From NCBI RefSeq assembly GCF_020623625.1, contig NC_060203.1, positions 62,001 to 126,000 of the forward strand: a DNA stretch of 64,000 nucleotides. Direction: 5' to 3'. Made by a program: the position numbers and the translations under genes. The notes beneath the pieces are model-generated. The model was not told the DNA's origin, ran no database searches, and worked only from the letters and a program-made list of their open reading frames with translations. The number at the start of each line of letters is the position of its first letter. Within the stretch, counting starts at the first letter, position 1. This document shows positions 49,329 to 59,567 of the stretch, piece after piece. The DNA is from Saccharomycodes ludwigii (Eukaryota; Ascomycota; Saccharomycetes; Saccharomycodales; Saccharomycodaceae).

Positions 49329-50759
49329 ATGGGTTGTATACTTAGTACCTCAGCAAATACTACAGAAAATCACGATAAATATTATCAAAATAATGAGCCA
49401 ACCGATCCTTTTTTGGAAAATAAAAAGGCCAACGATTTAATTGAACAAACATTAAAAAATAATCAAAAAAAGGATAGAAAAGAAGTCAAATTGTTATTAT
49501 TAGGAGCAGGAGAAAGCGGTAAAAGTACCGTTTTAAAACAACTAAAATTATTGCATTTAGGTGGGTTTAATCACCAAGAAAGATTGCAATACGTAAATGT
49601 GATAAGAGCTGATGCCATACAAAGCATGAAGATGTTGATAATAGAAGCTAGAAAATTGGGAATTCCATTGGATTGTGATGATCCTCATGGGTATCGCGAA
49701 TTGTTCCAATGCAAACGGCTACTATTAAAAGTAAAGCCATTAGATTTGATTGACACCAATGCAGCTGGTGGATCCAATTTTTTAAATGACTATGTTTTAA
49801 AATATAGTGAGCGTAGTATTAAAAAGAGACGCGCTGAAAGTACGGGACAAAAGGAATCATTGAGCTTGGACACCGGCAATGGGATTTATGATAAAGAAAA
49901 TGAGGAAAACAGCGATAAAAAGTATCAGGTAATATTAGAAGGAATGCATAGCAATAACAATAATAACAACGAGGATGATGATTTGTTTGTTAAAAGTTCA
50001 AAAAACCAAACTTTATTTAACAACTTGGACAATCATCAACAACAAATACAAATAGATCAAATTGCGTATTCTATCAAACAATTATGGAAGAAAGATAAGG
50101 GCATACAACAATGCTTTATGCGTTCCAACGAATTTCAATTAGAAGGCTCAGCCAATTATTATTTTGATAATATTGAAAGATTTTCTCAACCAGATTACAT
50201 TTGCACAGACGAAGATATTTTAAAAGGTCGTATTAAAACAACAGGTATAACGGAAACCAATTTTAACATCAATTCCACAAATTTTAAAGTACTAGATGCT
50301 GGTGGCCAGCGTTCCGAAAGAAGAAAATGGATTCACTGTTTTGATAAGATTACATGTGTACTATTTGTTGTTGCGGTTAGTGAATATGATCAAATGTTAT
50401 TTGAAGACGAAAGAGTTAATAGAATGCATGAAGCTTTGATGTTATTTGACACGTTATGTAACAGTAAATGGTTTATCAATACTCCATTTGTACTATTTAT
50501 GAATAAAGTAGATTTATTCCAGGAAAAGATTAAAAGATCACCAATAAGAAAACATTTTCCTAACTATCAAGGACGTGTGAATGACGTGGATGCTGGATTG
50601 AAGTATTTTGAAAAGTTATTTTTAAGCTTGAATAGGACTAACAAACCTATATACATTCATAGAACATGTGCTACGGACAAGCAAAGCATGAAATTTATAT
50701 TAAGTGCAGTCACAGATTTAATAATTCAACAAAATTTAAAAAAAAGTGGATTGTTATGA
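49329..50759 (+). CDS. GPA1: Heterotrimeric G-protein alpha subunit Gpa1
   Basis: A 476-aa G-alpha (yeast Gpa1 472 aa). N-terminal MGCILS supplies Gly2 for myristoylation and Cys3 for palmitoylation. P-loop LLGAGESGKST (about 58-68), switch II DAGGQRSERRKWIHCF, NKVDLF (G4) and TCATDKQ (G5) are intact, and the helical domain contains the yeast-specific insertion (about 155-245, Asn/Glu/Asp-rich here). The C-terminus is NLKKSGLL versus the yeast NLKKIGII, the receptor-contact tail. Gpa1 restrains the mating pheromone pathway by binding Ste4-Ste18. Adjacent to CYT2 and near TIM10, matching YHR005C/YHR005C-A interleaved with the YKL08x series. Confidence 0.97.
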   Translation: MGCILSTSANTTENHDKYYQNNEPTDPFLENKKANDLIEQTLKNNQKKDRKEVKLLLLGAGESGKSTVLKQLKLLHLGGFNHQERLQYVNVIRADAIQSMKMLIIEARKLGIPLDCDDPHGYRELFQCKRLLLKVKPLDLIDTNAAGGSNFLNDYVLKYSERSIKKRRAESTGQKESLSLDTGNGIYDKENEENSDKKYQVILEGMHSNNNNNNEDDDLFVKSSKNQTLFNNLDNHQQQIQIDQIAYSIKQLWKKDKGIQQCFMRSNEFQLEGSANYYFDNIERFSQPDYICTDEDILKGRIKTTGITETNFNINSTNFKVLDAGGQRSERRKWIHCFDKITCVLFVVAVSEYDQMLFEDERVNRMHEALMLFDTLCNSKWFINTPFVLFMNKVDLFQEKIKRSPIRKHFPNYQGRVNDVDAGLKYFEKLFLSLNRTNKPIYIHRTCATDKQSMKFILSAVTDLIIQQNLKKSGLL

Positions 50760-50888
50760 AATGGCTTTTGTATTAGTAATTATAATTTATGAAGGGATTA
50801 TCGTCAAAAGAATGAAAGTATACGGCTATTCTTCAAAGAATATCATTTTCTTTATCGGGATTGGCATCAAGGTGTGTGTGTATTTGTA

Positions 50889-50927
<39 letters not shown>

Positions 50928-50964
50928 CCAGAACAAATATTTGATTATTAAGCCGCCCCCTCGC

Positions 50965-50997
<33 letters not shown>

Positions 50998-51050
50998 ATT
51001 AAAAATAAAAAATTGTTTAGAAAGATGAAATTTTATTTTTGAATTTATCA

Positions 51051-51082
<32 letters not shown>

Positions 51083-51178
51083 AAGATATTATTATGATTG
51101 ACAACTAAATAGAAATCAAAAAAATAAAATAAAAAGAAACAAAAAAGACAATATTTACCCATAAATTTACTGGCAACA
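50760..51178. other. GPA1-SRX1 intergenic region with two long A-tracts
   Basis: 419 bp with A-tracts at 50891-50925 (35) and 50965-50991 (27), a TA/TG run (51051-51082), and a TTAGTAA motif (50773-50779) that matches a Yap1 site. The TTAGTAA is about 400 bp from SRX1, a known Yap1 target in yeast; its use here is only possible. Confidence 0.5.
50891..50925. repeat. Poly(A) tract, about 35 bases
   Basis: Uninterrupted A-run upstream of SRX1, followed 39 bp later by another of about 27 bases (50965-50991). Confidence 0.85.
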
Positions 51179-51562
51179 ATGTCAATTCAATCGAGAAATA
51201 TTCACAATATTCAATATATTCCTTTATCTGATATAAAAAGACCAATACCACCTGTTCTAGATTACGATAAAATAGATGCTATGGTGTCTACATTGAAGGG
51301 TACTCCGAAAGAGAGTAAGACATGCAGTTTAGAAGAAGCACAGAACTTGAATGGAGAATTACCGCCAATAGATGTTTTGTGTTTGAGAGAAAATAACAAG
51401 AATAATTATTTTGCTTTCGGTGGATGTCATAGATTCCAAGCATATGATAAATTACAAAAAGAGGAAGATGGAAAACAGGTTAAAGTGCGTTGTAAAGTGT
51501 TGCCAATAACTAGGTCACAATTAGGGTTATATTTAGGGTCATCTTCAACAATGACAATATAA
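51179..51562 (+). CDS. SRX1: Sulfiredoxin Srx1
   Basis: A 127-aa protein, the same length as yeast Srx1. IPLSDIKRPIPPVLDYDKIDAM, ESKTCSLEEA, GELPPIDVL and the active-site loop FAFGGCHRFQAYDKL with catalytic Cys83 are all present; the C-terminal LYLGSSS is conserved. Sulfiredoxin reduces cysteine sulfinic acid in peroxiredoxins (Tsa1) using ATP, restoring peroxidase activity after oxidative stress. Same strand and order SRX1-MDH1-HOT13 as YKL086W-YKL085W-YKL084W. No intron is seen. Confidence 0.97.
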   Translation: MSIQSRNIHNIQYIPLSDIKRPIPPVLDYDKIDAMVSTLKGTPKESKTCSLEEAQNLNGELPPIDVLCLRENNKNNYFAFGGCHRFQAYDKLQKEEDGKQVKVRCKVLPITRSQLGLYLGSSSTMTI

Positions 51563-52479
51563 AAAAAAAAAAAAAGAGGAAAAAGATAAATAAGTTTTGT
51601 TAGTAAAGCATTGTTTAATTTAATTTGTTTATAAATTAGTGAGTATAACCGAAATCGGATCCGAAACAATTAATTTGTATTAGATGGTCGTAAATAATGA
51701 CATGAGCGTGAGAAGGGAATATCACAAAAGGTTTTTTTTAATGTGTGGGTGTTAAAAGAAGGATGATTTTAATATGCGTGATTTTTAAAAAAAAAAAATT
51801 AAATTATTTTAGAAATTTGTCACACTTTTTCGTGTTCAGCCTATTAAAATCTTATTTTCCTTTTGCCCCATGCTTTGTTATTGGCCGCGTGTCTCTTTGT
51901 ATTCTTTCTCTTTTTGTCTTCTCTTCTTGTTCTTTCTCTTTCTTTCTCTTTCTTGCCCCTTTTTTTTTTTTTTTTTTTTTTTTTTTCATTTTTAATTAGC
52001 TAAATATTACAAGAAAAGCAAGCTAACTCGAATATTTTCAATCATTTGTCGCTTCCGGATAAAGCAAATCAAAACAATACATTGATAAACTATTATACCT
52101 TTTATTTTATTTTTCGACCATTTCATATTAAAATTTAGTTTTTTTTTTCCCTTTTTCCTTTTTCCTTTTTCCTTTTTCCTTTTTTTTGAACAAATCATTC
52201 AAAACTAAAATGTATATATATACAATCATAAAAGAACGATCTAATCAATTAAATCTATTCCATGTACTTACTTTTCTCTTTTAATTTTCTTAATTTTCAA
52301 AATACATCTCTGCTTTGATCTTATAATTTACCTACACAATTAATCTTTTTTTTCTTTCTTTTTTTTCTATTTCCAAAAAGATGGAAAAAAACCAAGGATA
52401 ATTCTCTTTTTCTAAAGTTCCAAATATCCCATTTCTCAACCAACTGATAATTTAAAAAAAAAAAAAAAACATAAAAACA
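51563..52479. other. SRX1-MDH1 intergenic region (MDH1 promoter)
   Basis: About 917 bp. Contains T/C-rich blocks (51905-51986 including a T-tract of about 27 bases, and CCTTTTT repeats at 52150-52186) and an A-tract just before the MDH1 ATG. Short frames lack any recognisable domain. Confidence 0.5.
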
Positions 52480-53493
52480 ATGTTTTCCAGATCTATTGCT
52501 AGACGTGCTTTTTCCTCTACTGCTGCTAACCCATACAAAGTTACTGTTATCGGTGCTGGTGGTGGTATTGGTCAACCATTATCTCTATTATTGAAATTGA
52601 ATCACAAAGTTACTGATTTGAGATTATACGATATCAAAGGTGCACATGGTGTTGCTACTGATTTGAGCCACATTCCAACCAATTCTACCGTCAAAGGTTT
52701 TGGTCCAGATCAAGCCGATGGTTTGAAAAATGCATTGACCGGTACTGACGTTATTTTAATCCCAGCCGGTGTTCCAAGAAAACCAGGTATGACCAGAGAT
52801 GACTTGTTTTCTATCAATGCCGGTATTGTTCGTGACTTGGCCAAATCTATTGCTGATGCTGCTCCAAAGGCTAAGATTTGTGTCATTTCTAACCCAGTGA
52901 ATTCTACTGTTCCAATTGTTGCTGAAGTTTTAAAGGAAAAGGGTGTTTTCGATCCAAAAAAACTTTTCGGTGTTACCACTCTAGATACAATCAGAGCTTC
53001 CAGATTTATTTCTGAAGTTGCCGGTACTAATCCAACCCAAGAAAAGGTTCCAGTCGTTGGTGGTCATTCAGGTATTACCATTATTCCATTGATCTCTCAA
53101 ACTACTCATAAATTATTGCCAAAGGAAAAGAGAGATGCTTTGATTCACAGAATCCAATTTGGTGGTGACGAAGTCGTTAAAGCTAAGAACGGTGCTGGTT
53201 CTGCCACTTTGTCAATGGCCCAAGCTGGTGCCACTTTTGCCAACTTTGTTTTATCTGGTTTGGATGGCGAGAAGGATGTCATTTCTCCAAGTTATGTCTA
53301 TTCTCCATTGTACAAGAGTGAAGGTATTGACTTTTTCTCTTCTCCAATTACTTTCGGACCAGAAGGTGCTGCAAAGGTTAACCCAATTGGTGAAATTTCT
53401 GCTGAAGAAGAAGAATTATTGGCCAAGGCTAAGGAAACTTTGAAGAAGAACATTGAAAAGGGTATTAACTTTGTCAAACAATCTAAATTGTAA
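52480..53493 (+). CDS. MDH1: Mitochondrial malate dehydrogenase Mdh1
   Basis: A 337-aa NAD-dependent malate dehydrogenase (yeast Mdh1 334 aa). An Arg/Ser-rich presequence ([17 protein letters not shown]) targets the matrix. The Rossmann loop [15 protein letters not shown], substrate Arg in [22 protein letters not shown], and catalytic His in [12 protein letters not shown] are all intact. It interconverts malate and oxaloacetate in the TCA cycle. Codons are highly biased toward GGT, GCT, TTG, CCA and AAG, more so than its neighbours, as expected for strong expression. An A-tract immediately precedes the start codon. Confidence 0.98.
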   Translation: MFSRSIARRAFSSTAANPYKVTVIGAGGGIGQPLSLLLKLNHKVTDLRLYDIKGAHGVATDLSHIPTNSTVKGFGPDQADGLKNALTGTDVILIPAGVPRKPGMTRDDLFSINAGIVRDLAKSIADAAPKAKICVISNPVNSTVPIVAEVLKEKGVFDPKKLFGVTTLDTIRASRFISEVAGTNPTQEKVPVVGGHSGITIIPLISQTTHKLLPKEKRDALIHRIQFGGDEVVKAKNGAGSATLSMAQAGATFANFVLSGLDGEKDVISPSYVYSPLYKSEGIDFFSSPITFGPEGAAKVNPIGEISAEEEELLAKAKETLKKNIEKGINFVKQSKL

Positions 53494-53810
53494 GTTAATA
53501 ATATTACGGGTTGATATGTAAAAAGAAAAAAAAAAAAGAAAAAAATTTTATTTAACCTTTTATTATTGATTTTTTTCCCTCTCTCCATTATATTTAATTC
53601 AATTGATTTCATGACCATCTTTATTATTTATTTATAATTATTATATTCTATTTATTTATTATATAATATTTGCTTACATAATCGATATGTATATAGCTTA
53701 TTTTTTTCTCTTTCTTTTTTCTCTTTCTTTTTTTCTCTTGTTATTCCGAGGCTATCGGTATACAGGTTGTGGAAGAGCTCCGCATAACTTACAATTATAT
53801 TGCTTTTACT

Positions 53811-53846
<36 letters not shown>

Positions 53847-53900
53847 AAAGCTTGTTTGTCGTGAATTGATGTAATATATTCCCTTCTATCGAACTCAGCA
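53494..53900. other. MDH1-HOT13 intergenic region
   Basis: 407 bp with an A-rich 3' flank, a TTTTCTCTTTC run (53701-53740) and an A-tract of about 28 bases (53816-53844). No gene seen. Confidence 0.5.
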
Positions 53901-54221
53901 ATGTCCAAATTAATATCAGGTAAATTAGTAGATGAAAAAAGTAGATGTATCCATTGGCATGGTGATTTAGATATCATAGCTTTAAAATTCAAATGCTGTC
54001 CCAACACATATTATAGTTGTTATACGTGTCATCAAGAATTATGTAATCACAAAGTGGAAAAATATAACAGACTTGACAACAAAGTGAATCTAATAATATG
54101 TGGAAATTGCCGTAAAGAATTTACCTTCCAGGAATATGTAACTTCGGATTATAAATGCTTAAATTGTAAACAAAAATTTAATCCCGGGTGTAAACTTCAT
54201 TATGACATGTATTTTAAATAA
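53901..54221 (+). CDS. HOT13: Intermembrane-space CHY zinc-finger protein Hot13
   Basis: A 106-aa CHY-type zinc finger protein matching yeast Hot13 (116 aa). RCIHWHGDLDIIALKFKCC, CYTCHQELCNH, LIICGNCRKEFTFQEY and FNPGCKLHY show the regular Cys/His pairs. Hot13 keeps Mia40 zinc-free and reoxidisable, helping assembly of small TIM proteins such as Tim10. It lacks the short Pro-rich tail of the yeast protein. Follows MDH1 on the same strand, as YKL085W-YKL084W. Confidence 0.94.
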   Translation: MSKLISGKLVDEKSRCIHWHGDLDIIALKFKCCPNTYYSCYTCHQELCNHKVEKYNRLDNKVNLIICGNCRKEFTFQEYVTSDYKCLNCKQKFNPGCKLHYDMYFK

Positions 54222-54281
54222 ATAATACAGAGACGCAATCATTATCAACCACGTGTTTTAATATCATGTTCTTCTAAAAGT

Positions 54282-55829
54282 TTATTCGGATGAAGATGTT
54301 GTTGTTCTTCTAATTCTATTGATGGGTATATTTAGTAAAGATGGTTTCTTAAATTTATAAGCATCTTCAGAAACAGAAATATCAGGTGTATAGGTACCAT
54401 GGGTGGTATTATAAGTATTAATTTCATGTGTATAGTTTTGTTGTTGATCATTTACAGCTAGATGTATTTGACTGACATTATTGTTATCAATACTAGTGTT
54501 GTGTTGTTCGTTATTTGACGGAAGAGTCGTCATATTCTGGAAATCCATACTTTTGGAGGAAGTCGTTGATGAAGAAAATTTTCGACGCGAGTTATTAATA
54601 CGAGTATTAAGATGAGACTCGTCAGCGTCATTCGGTGGTACTGAAGAAATAGATAATCGTGTATTGGAATCGGATTTAGTTTGATTAGTTCTTAATAAAG
54701 GCAATGTTGCCACGGATAAATCATATTTTTTAAAATTGCCACTATTAATACTACCGTTCGATATAACAGCCCCGGATATTCCATTTGGAGTACCGTTGTT
54801 TATAATCGCTTGAGGGGAACTCAATAAATTGGATCCTTCAGCTCCCGAAACAGGAACAATATTAAAGGTTGTATTTATAGGAGTAACAGCAAAATTCAAA
54901 TTTGTATCAAATGTAGGTTTCTGCAGCGCTAATGGGGTAGTTAGTCTAAAATTGTTGCTCTTGCTGATGTTATTATTGGCACGATTAGAAACTAAACTAA
55001 TTGGAGAATATAATAGACTCCCGTTGCTTGCAGGTGAATTAATTTCCCCTTTCATAGAAAATGTACTAGATGGTGGTGGCAACAGTATATTATTATTATT
55101 GTTGTTGTTGTTGTTGTTGTTGATGGTATTATCAGTGCTGTTGGCCATATTAATTGTAATACCAGTGTTGTTATCTTCATCAATATTATTCTGTAATTGC
55201 TGCTTGTTATGCACATTTAAAGTCATCATATTTTTGTATTCTTTTAATAGCTTTTGATAACTTTTCAAAAACTCAAAACTATAAACCACATCACTTGGCT
55301 TCCAACTTAAATCATTGTATAGTTTATCATTTGCACCTTGTTCAATTAGTAACTTAGTACATTCCAAACTTCCATATTTAACAGCTACATGTAATGGAAA
55401 ATCACCATTAACATCATCTCTAATGTCAAGACTTGCACCAACATTAATTAACAATTCCAAACATTTATGATAATTATATCTACATGCTAAATGAACTGGT
55501 GTCCAACCGTGATCGCCCTTCATATCAATGCATGAAGGAAATCTTTGTAATAATAAATGTGTATTTTGTTCATCTCCATTAACAATAGATAAATGAACCG
55601 CTGTGTTCCCCTTAAAAGTCTTTAAAATCTCTTGACTATCGTGTCCTAACTGTATTAAATGAACACAAACTAAATATCTCCCATGAAACGCTGCGTAATG
55701 GAGAGAAGACCATCCGTTTTCACTATCTATGTTTTCTAGCAAATCAGGAAATCTTCTTAACAATCTTTTAACTATAAGTAGATTACCATCAATGATGTTT
55801 TTTCTCAAGCGAATCGCTGGATCTAACAT
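54282..55829 (-). CDS. AVO2: TORC2 subunit Avo2 (ankyrin-repeat protein)
   Basis: A 515-aa protein with about five N-terminal ankyrin repeats (1-195). LRKNIIDGNLLIVKRLLRRFP, NGWSSLHYAAFHGRYLV and LIQLGHDSQEILKTFKGNT are very close to yeast Avo2 (426 aa). The remainder is disordered and Asn/Ser-rich, including an Asn run from a GTT/ATT repeat (near 55095-55123). The C-terminal KKPSLLNIPINRIRR motif is conserved. Avo2 is a non-essential, peripheral subunit of TOR complex 2, at the plasma membrane, and contacts Slm1/Slm2. In S. cerevisiae it neighbours UBX4 (YMR067C); here the CLD1-type gene lies between them. Confidence 0.94.
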   Translation of the reverse strand: MLDPAIRLRKNIIDGNLLIVKRLLRRFPDLLENIDSENGWSSLHYAAFHGRYLVCVHLIQLGHDSQEILKTFKGNTAVHLSIVNGDEQNTHLLLQRFPSCIDMKGDHGWTPVHLACRYNYHKCLELLINVGASLDIRDDVNGDFPLHVAVKYGSLECTKLLIEQGANDKLYNDLSWKPSDVVYSFEFLKSYQKLLKEYKNMMTLNVHNKQQLQNNIDEDNNTGITINMANSTDNTINNNNNNNNNNNILLPPPSSTFSMKGEINSPASNGSLLYSPISLVSNRANNNISKSNNFRLTTPLALQKPTFDTNLNFAVTPINTTFNIVPVSGAEGSNLLSSPQAIINNGTPNGISGAVISNGSINSGNFKKYDLSVATLPLLRTNQTKSDSNTRLSISSVPPNDADESHLNTRINNSRRKFSSSTTSSKSMDFQNMTTLPSNNEQHNTSIDNNNVSQIHLAVNDQQQNYTHEINTYNTTHGTYTPDISVSEDAYKFKKPSLLNIPINRIRRTTTSSSE

Positions 55830-56148
55830 TTATTACTGCCAATTCTATTTTTAGTTATTTATTTATCTATTTTTATTTTCAAATATTATGTTTATTCCTC
55901 ATTCCTTTTTTTTGCAGCATAAGCTGAGTTTCAATATTTCAGGAAATCAAAAGTTCCGAAAAATGGGGGTTTCCTTTTTTTTTTTTTTTTTTCTATTTAT
56001 TTATTTATTTTTTTTTCTTGCAAGAGAAAAACAAACATTGTTAGATGTACCATATATGTATTAAAATAAAACAAAGCATAATCAAAAGAGGAGTAATAAA
56101 AGTAGATTTACGTACATTATAACACTACAAGCTTATATATATATATTC
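55830..56148. other. AVO2-CLD1 intergenic region
   Basis: 319 bp with T-tracts (55975-55992, 56005-56018) and AT-rich sequence; no gene or clear motif seen. Confidence 0.45.
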
Positions 56149-57621
56149 TCAATACCCTAAAAATGTAGATAATAAACTATCAAAATCTGTTGGATTATCC
56201 AAATAAACGTGATGACCTGCGTTTTTAACAATTTTAAACTCAGCTCTAGTATTATCACTATCACTATTTTGAGGACTTGCATTGATTTTATTTACTATAA
56301 TTTCACCAGCTTCTTTACTCATCCAATCATGATCACCATATATCCACAATGATGGACATTGTATTTTTCCTGGCACCCTGCTTAATAGAGGGTGATAAGC
56401 TAATGCACCGGGCCCCAATAATCTAGTTAAAGCATATTCACCACTCCCATTTAACCTAAAAGTGCCATATGTATACTCATGCATAGCCATAACTTTATCT
56501 GGGTCACCTAAATGGTCAAATCTACGAAATGACCATCTGCCCGAAACTAGGGGACCTATTGGACCCATACATCTTAATAGTGTGAATGGCGATATTTCCT
56601 GTTTCCAAATAAAATCCAAGACTTTGGGAACATTGGGTATTTTTTCCACATGGCCATTAGAATCGGGAACATGGAATGAAGATGACGCCCTGGTGTTCTC
56701 ACCTCCTTGAGCTATTTTGTCAGTATTAGCTGGCTTATCAGTATCAATATCAATCTCTTGCTTAACATCAGGACCTAATATCTTAACAGTCTTACTATTA
56801 CTATTATTATTATTGTCATTTCTGGTTAAATCAAACATAGAGGTTTCTACGCCAACAGGACTTATTAAAACTAATTTTGAAACATGTTGCGGATATTTTA
56901 GAGCATAACAACAACTTAAATAACCACCAAGTGAATGACCAACCAAAATAAATTTATTGACATTTCTTTCCCTTCTCCATGCTTCTAGACTATCAATAAA
57001 AAAGGATTCTGCATTATCCACATCCTTCATAGTAGGTAAGATAGAGCCTTGTTGTAAAGAATCCTCTTTGCCTTTGCCTTTGCCCGAATTCCAAAATGTG
57101 TACCAACTTCTAGAATTCTCCTTTTTAGGAAAGGGTGGTCTTGAAGATAAACCAAAACCCAGTAAGTCCAAAGCGTGCAGTTTGATACCGGGCAAATTAC
57201 TTAGTTGTTCAAAATTAAAAAGAAACAAACCTAAAGCAGCACCATACCCATGAACCATTACAACGTCTTCTCCGTTCATTTCTGCTTTGTCGGACTGTAT
57301 CCGAGGCAAAGTGTTCTCAATATAAAATTCATGAATATAATTGTTTTTGCCTTGCTTACCAGTCAATTGGTTGAAATTTTCATCTATTGGCACATCTAAA
57401 ATCTGTGCCTTTTTAAACGAATTTTTGGATTTATTGGGTGGATAGAAAGAAAGAAAAGATAGTATACGCTCTTCTAGTTTAACAGGTGGTTTCAGATTCC
57501 TCCAAGTTTTAAATGCTGATTTGTAACCATAATTTTCTAAGTCTTCGACCTGAAGCTTGCTGTTGCTGGTAGGCTGTTGCTGTGGTGGATTATTAACTGT
57601 AGTGGCGGATCCTGCTGACAT
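56149..57621 (-). CDS. CLD1: Mitochondrial-type alpha/beta hydrolase, Cld1/Ict1/Ecm18 family
   Basis: A 490-aa ABHD4/5-like hydrolase. Nucleophile elbow GHSLGG (Ser about 230), oxyanion/HG motif VVMVHGYGAALGLFLFN, acid region IYGDHDWM, and catalytic His in NAGHHVYLDNP are intact, and an internal Asn/Asp-rich insertion lies at about 262-325. The family comprises cardiolipin deacylase Cld1 (445 aa) and acyltransferases Ict1/Ecm18. I favour Cld1 because of length and GRWSFRRFDHLGDPDKV, but the assignment within the family is uncertain. No clear presequence is visible (N-terminus is Gln/Pro/Ser-rich). It sits between AVO2 and UBX4, a position it does not hold in S. cerevisiae. Confidence 0.8.
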   Translation of the reverse strand: MSAGSATTVNNPPQQQPTSNSKLQVEDLENYGYKSAFKTWRNLKPPVKLEERILSFLSFYPPNKSKNSFKKAQILDVPIDENFNQLTGKQGKNNYIHEFYIENTLPRIQSDKAEMNGEDVVMVHGYGAALGLFLFNFEQLSNLPGIKLHALDLLGFGLSSRPPFPKKENSRSWYTFWNSGKGKGKEDSLQQGSILPTMKDVDNAESFFIDSLEAWRRERNVNKFILVGHSLGGYLSCCYALKYPQHVSKLVLISPVGVETSMFDLTRNDNNNNSNSKTVKILGPDVKQEIDIDTDKPANTDKIAQGGENTRASSSFHVPDSNGHVEKIPNVPKVLDFIWKQEISPFTLLRCMGPIGPLVSGRWSFRRFDHLGDPDKVMAMHEYTYGTFRLNGSGEYALTRLLGPGALAYHPLLSRVPGKIQCPSLWIYGDHDWMSKEAGEIIVNKINASPQNSDSDNTRAEFKIVKNAGHHVYLDNPTDFDSLLSTFLGY

Positions 57622-58157
57622 TTTTTTTTTTTAATTTTACTTTACCTCTAGAACTTTGCCCATTTATTCTGTTTTAAATGTTTAAATGTCTATTCTTCTT
57701 TTTAATCTTGCGTAACAAATTAGAGACAAAAAAAAAAAAAAAAAAAAAAGAAGGGAAGGGAAGGAATAACTTTTTACAAAAAGTGGCAAAATATGCAAAA
57801 TATGACAGCAGATGGCTGTAAAGTAAGCTTTTATTTATCAATTAGTAATACAAAGATACACATATTATAGACAAAGTCCGAAGACTAAATTTACGGATTA
57901 TGGATTGTACACGTACATTTGTTATCGGAGATTTCCCCCCACTCATTAGCAACCGCCACCACGGTGTTATTTTCTTTTAATTAATAAATCTTTACTTTGG
58001 TCGTTTCTTAGATCAAACTTTTATATATTTAAAGGCTGAGATGTAAATAGAACCCCCCATATTAAATATGTTATAAAATTTTTTTTTTAATACAATTACT
58101 TGATGAAAAAACCTTACTATATAACCAATTAAACAACAACTTAAAAGACAAACGGAA
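57622..58157. promoter_or_regulatory. CLD1-UBX4 divergent promoter region
   Basis: 536 bp with an A-tract (57728-57749), the PACE-like AGTGGCAAA (57782-57790), and GGTGGCGGT on the minus strand (57950-57958 region, ACCGCCACC). Rpn4-type control of UBX4 is conceivable, since it is a Cdc48 cofactor, but the motifs are imperfect. Confidence 0.4.
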
Positions 58158-59567
58158 ATGTCAATTAGCGTTGAATACCAATTTAGGACATTTAAACCTA
58201 CTATTACTCCAGGATCCACATTAAATGATGTCTTAAGACAAACTTTGAACCATTTCAAATTGTCATCCTCGATCAAAGGAGACCAAGAGGAATGGGCTTT
58301 ATCAACACAACAACAGAAAGATAACGTTAAACCTTTGGATTTGAATATTCCCTTGAGATATTTAAATTTGCCACAAGGTTGTAAACTACTTTTACATAAG
58401 GTTGAAAAACCATCAACAAAGAATGGTGATTATAACACTTTTTTCAAGTTGAAATTTCAAATCATAACAACTAGCATTGGTGGTGGTGCCAATAATTCTA
58501 CTAAAACCAAAATTTTAAAGACAAATAAAAATGAAAAAGTTTTAGATGTTTTAATAAAACATATAGATAATGATCTATTGCACAAGGAAAATTTTAAATT
58601 GCAAGTTTTCAACAAAGTATTTGAAAAGAATGATATAACTAATATGACTACTTTTGAAGATATCAATGTTATGGAAGATATGATGATTCGTTTGTCTATT
58701 ATTGGGAAAGATAATAAAACTGAGGACACGACAATCAACGCCACCACTAATAATATCAGGGACCCAACACCCAATGCTACTACTAATACTATAGACAATA
58801 AGCATAATAAAATAGAAAAAAAACATGTTGTACAGGAAAAGGGCAAGGAAGAAAAAAATATGGTACAATTGCATCAACCTGTTTTGTATGAACCTTCTGA
58901 ACATCCGCAAGTTGAAATTTCAAAAATTATTGAGGAAAATGATAATGCAATGGACTATACTTTGGATGTGGACGATGTTAAAAAATACCAAAAAATGCTA
59001 AACAAGATGGCTAACAGTAATAGAACTTCCCATGATTTAAAGAACTCAGTAAAAAAAATCACCACTTGCGAAGTTAGAGTTAGATTTCCTGATAGATCAT
59101 TCTTAAGTTCTTTTTTTAAACCGGATGAAAGTGCACATGAATTATATGAATTTGTACGTAAAACTTTATTATCTTTTGAATTAGAATTTGAATTGTATTT
59201 ATCGCATCCATATACAAAGATCCCTGATGATTTTAACTTGAAATTAGTTGACGATTTGAAATTTGAATCCAAAACCATGGTTGTTTTATTATCTAAGTCA
59301 TCAGGGCCCTATTTTAAATCTGATATTGAAGTTAAATCCTTGAATATTCAAGATAATAATAATGGTTACTCAAAGCATGAAGATACAAAAACCTCTAATG
59401 TGCCTTTACTTGGAAAAAATGCGCAACATGCCGAACCAATTATTGGCGATACTAAGGAGCCTAACAACAACAACAACAACAACAATAATAATAAGAAGGA
59501 TATTGCTAAGAATAAACATGATATACAAAAAAAAATGTCAAAATTTTTAAGATTAAGCAAAAAATAA
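58158..59567 (+). CDS. UBX4: Cdc48 cofactor Ubx4 (TUG/ASPL-like)
   Basis: A 469-aa protein (yeast Ubx4 416 aa). N-terminal TUG-type ubiquitin-like fold (about 1-75, VEYQFRTFKPTITPGSTLNDVL), a second ubiquitin-like part (about 100-175), Asn/Thr-rich linker, then a UBX domain (about 305-390) with VRVRFPDRSFLSSFFKPDE and the hydrophobic patch that binds the Cdc48 N-domain. A poly-Asn run lies near the C-terminus, which ends FLRLSKK as in yeast (GLSKK). Ubx4 modulates Cdc48 in ER-associated degradation and nuclear protein quality control. Adjacent to SOV1, matching YMR067C/YMR066W. Confidence 0.93.
   Translation: MSISVEYQFRTFKPTITPGSTLNDVLRQTLNHFKLSSSIKGDQEEWALSTQQQKDNVKPLDLNIPLRYLNLPQGCKLLLHKVEKPSTKNGDYNTFFKLKFQIITTSIGGGANNSTKTKILKTNKNEKVLDVLIKHIDNDLLHKENFKLQVFNKVFEKNDITNMTTFEDINVMEDMMIRLSIIGKDNKTEDTTINATTNNIRDPTPNATTNTIDNKHNKIEKKHVVQEKGKEEKNMVQLHQPVLYEPSEHPQVEISKIIEENDNAMDYTLDVDDVKKYQKMLNKMANSNRTSHDLKNSVKKITTCEVRVRFPDRSFLSSFFKPDESAHELYEFVRKTLLSFELEFELYLSHPYTKIPDDFNLKLVDDLKFESKTMVVLLSKSSGPYFKSDIEVKSLNIQDNNNGYSKHEDTKTSNVPLLGKNAQHAEPIIGDTKEPNNNNNNNNNNKKDIAKNKHDIQKKMSKFLRLSKK

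Noticed and set aside
50773-50779. Yap1-type TTAGTAA near SRX1 as a firm regulatory call
   Set aside because: Only 7 bp in AT-rich DNA and about 400 bp from the start codon; chance matches are common, so kept as a remark only.
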